This document shows positions 4,932 to 5,759 of a stretch of DNA of 5,759 bases, in pieces. Positions within the stretch are counted from its first letter, which is position 1; each line of letters begins with the position of its first letter. The stretch is taken from positions 1 through 5,759 of the forward strand of contig CANHKH010000235.1 of NCBI GenBank assembly GCA_947460165.1, given 5' to 3'. The position numbers and the translations under genes are program-made. The notes below the pieces were generated by a model, which was not told the origin of the DNA, did not search any database, and was given only the letters and a program-made list of their open reading frames with translations. This stretch comes from Comamonadaceae bacterium (GTDB lineage Bacteria; Pseudomonadota; Gammaproteobacteria; Burkholderiales; Burkholderiaceae_C).

Positions 4932-5759
4932 TCACCCAAACTCCCGAAACCCCTTGAGCGCTGGCAGCGGCGCAAAGGTCGCCTCGCGCTTTTCCTGAAA
5001 CGCGCTGATGGCTTCCCGCACATTGGCGTTGCTCCAAATCGCGCCTTGCAGCCAGCCCATGTGGCGCAGGCTGTCTTCGGTGCTGTGGTCGCGGGCGTAG
5101 TGCAGCACTTGCTTGGTGCCCCAAATGGCCACGGGTGGTTTGCGGGCGATCTCTTGGGCCGCTTGCATGGCGGCGGCCACAGCAGCTTGGTGGGTGGGCA
5201 GCACCTCGTTGACCAATCCATGGGCCAGCGCTTTGTCAGCCCCTAAGCGCCTGCCGGTGTAGGCCAGCTCTTTGACCAAGGCCATGGGCAGCAGCTTGGG
5301 CAGGCGCTGCAGCGTGCCCACGTCGGCCACCATGCCAATGTTGATTTCTTGAATGCAAAAAAACGCATCGGCCGAGGCGTAGCGCATGCAGCAGGCCGTG
5401 ACCATGTCCACCGCGCCGCCTATGCAGCCGCCCTGAATGACGGCAATCACCGGCATGCGCAAGTCTTCCAGCAAGGTGAAGGTGCGCTGCATGTCGGTGA
5501 GCAGGTCAAAGACAGCCGAGCGGCCTTCGGCGCTGCTGTCGTCCATCTGGATCGCGCTGCCAAAGGTCTGCAGGTCCATGCCGGCGCTGAAGTGTTTGCC
5601 CGTGCTCGAGATCACCAGCGCCCGGGCCGTGCCGGCTTGATGGATGCCGGTCAGCACCTCGTGCAGCTCGCGCCAAAACGTAGGGTGCATGGTGTTCATG
5701 GCCTCAGGGCGATTGAGCACCAGGTGTGCCACATGGTTCTGGGTCGACAGGGAAAAGCA
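4932..5759 (-). CDS. Crotonase-fold protein, dienoyl-CoA isomerase-like, 5' end cut by window
   Basis: Enoyl-CoA hydratase/isomerase superfamily, acting on acyl-CoA thioesters in the cytoplasm. 275 codons are visible, ending at TGA 4934-4932. A GTG at 5732 could serve as a start, but the frame stays open to the window edge and reads FSLSTQNHVAHLVLNRPEAM, a normal crotonase N-terminus, so the true start lies outside. Counting from the window edge: oxyanion-hole segment ~50-63 (KHFSAGMDL); second oxyanion loop GGCIGG ~110-115; then D118, E138 and D146 in GGAVDM, QEINIG and MVADVGTLQRLPKL. These match the catalytic Asp/Glu/Asp of mammalian ECH1 (rat D176, E196, D204) in residue type and in spacing (20 and 8). 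The likely reaction is delta3,5- to delta2,4-dienoyl-CoA isomerisation in oxidation of unsaturated fatty acids. The fold and family are sure; the exact substrate is inferred. No other beta-oxidation gene is in view. Confidence 0.92.
   Translation of the reverse strand, partial: CFSLSTQNHVAHLVLNRPEAMNTMHPTFWRELHEVLTGIHQAGTARALVISSTGKHFSAGMDLQTFGSAIQMDDSSAEGRSAVFDLLTDMQRTFTLLEDLRMPVIAVIQGGCIGGAVDMVTACCMRYASADAFFCIQEINIGMVADVGTLQRLPKLLPMALVKELAYTGRRLGADKALAHGLVNEVLPTHQAAVAAAMQAAQEIARKPPVAIWGTKQVLHYARDHSTEDSLRHMGWLQGAIWSNANVREAISAFQEKREATFAPLPALKGFREFG

Noticed and set aside
1..5759. CRISPR array, tRNA, rRNA, insertion sequence or phage genes
   Set aside because: No spaced direct repeats, no cloverleaf-like sequence and no transposase or integrase motifs were seen on either strand.

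Overview
The window looks like chromosomal DNA from a GC-rich betaproteobacterium. Codon use and the gene types fit Burkholderiales, most likely Comamonadaceae; this is inferred from sequence style, not from a search. Both ends cut through genes.

Layout: (1) Bases 1-2811, minus strand, hold a two-gene RND efflux operon: a lipoprotein periplasmic adaptor (2811->1636), then the inner-membrane RND permease (1628->1, with its second half beyond the window). The gap is 7 bp and the permease Shine-Dalgarno sequence overlaps the adaptor stop codon. (2) Bases 2812-2900 are a short divergent intergenic region. (3) Bases 2901-3728, plus strand, encode an HpnC-type squalene/hydroxysqualene synthase with both aspartate-rich motifs, with no hpnD or hpnE beside it. 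(4) Bases 3729-4144 hold no intact gene. They contain a decayed brnT-brnA toxin-antitoxin module on the minus strand: a brnT 3' stub overlapping a brnA that has an apparent in-frame internal deletion and two consecutive amber codons, followed by its still-readable C-terminal tail. (5) Bases 4145-4727, minus strand, hold an apparently intact brnT-brnA type II toxin-antitoxin pair, with the toxin first and overlapping the antitoxin. (6) Bases 4728-4931 are a more AT-rich intergenic region with a candidate brnT promoter. (7) Bases 4932-5759, minus strand, encode a crotonase-fold protein cut at its 5' end. It has the Asp/Glu/Asp set and spacing of delta3,5-delta2,4-dienoyl-CoA isomerase.

The efflux operon, the hopanoid/squalene gene and the acyl-CoA gene look like ordinary core or near-core genes with no obvious functional link. 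The stretch from about 3789 to 4765 looks like an accessory insertion point that has received two different BrnTA lineages, one now a relic and one still intact. I see no wholly new system. The most notable item is the relic module, which would normally be annotated as an unrelated 'hypothetical protein' or missed.
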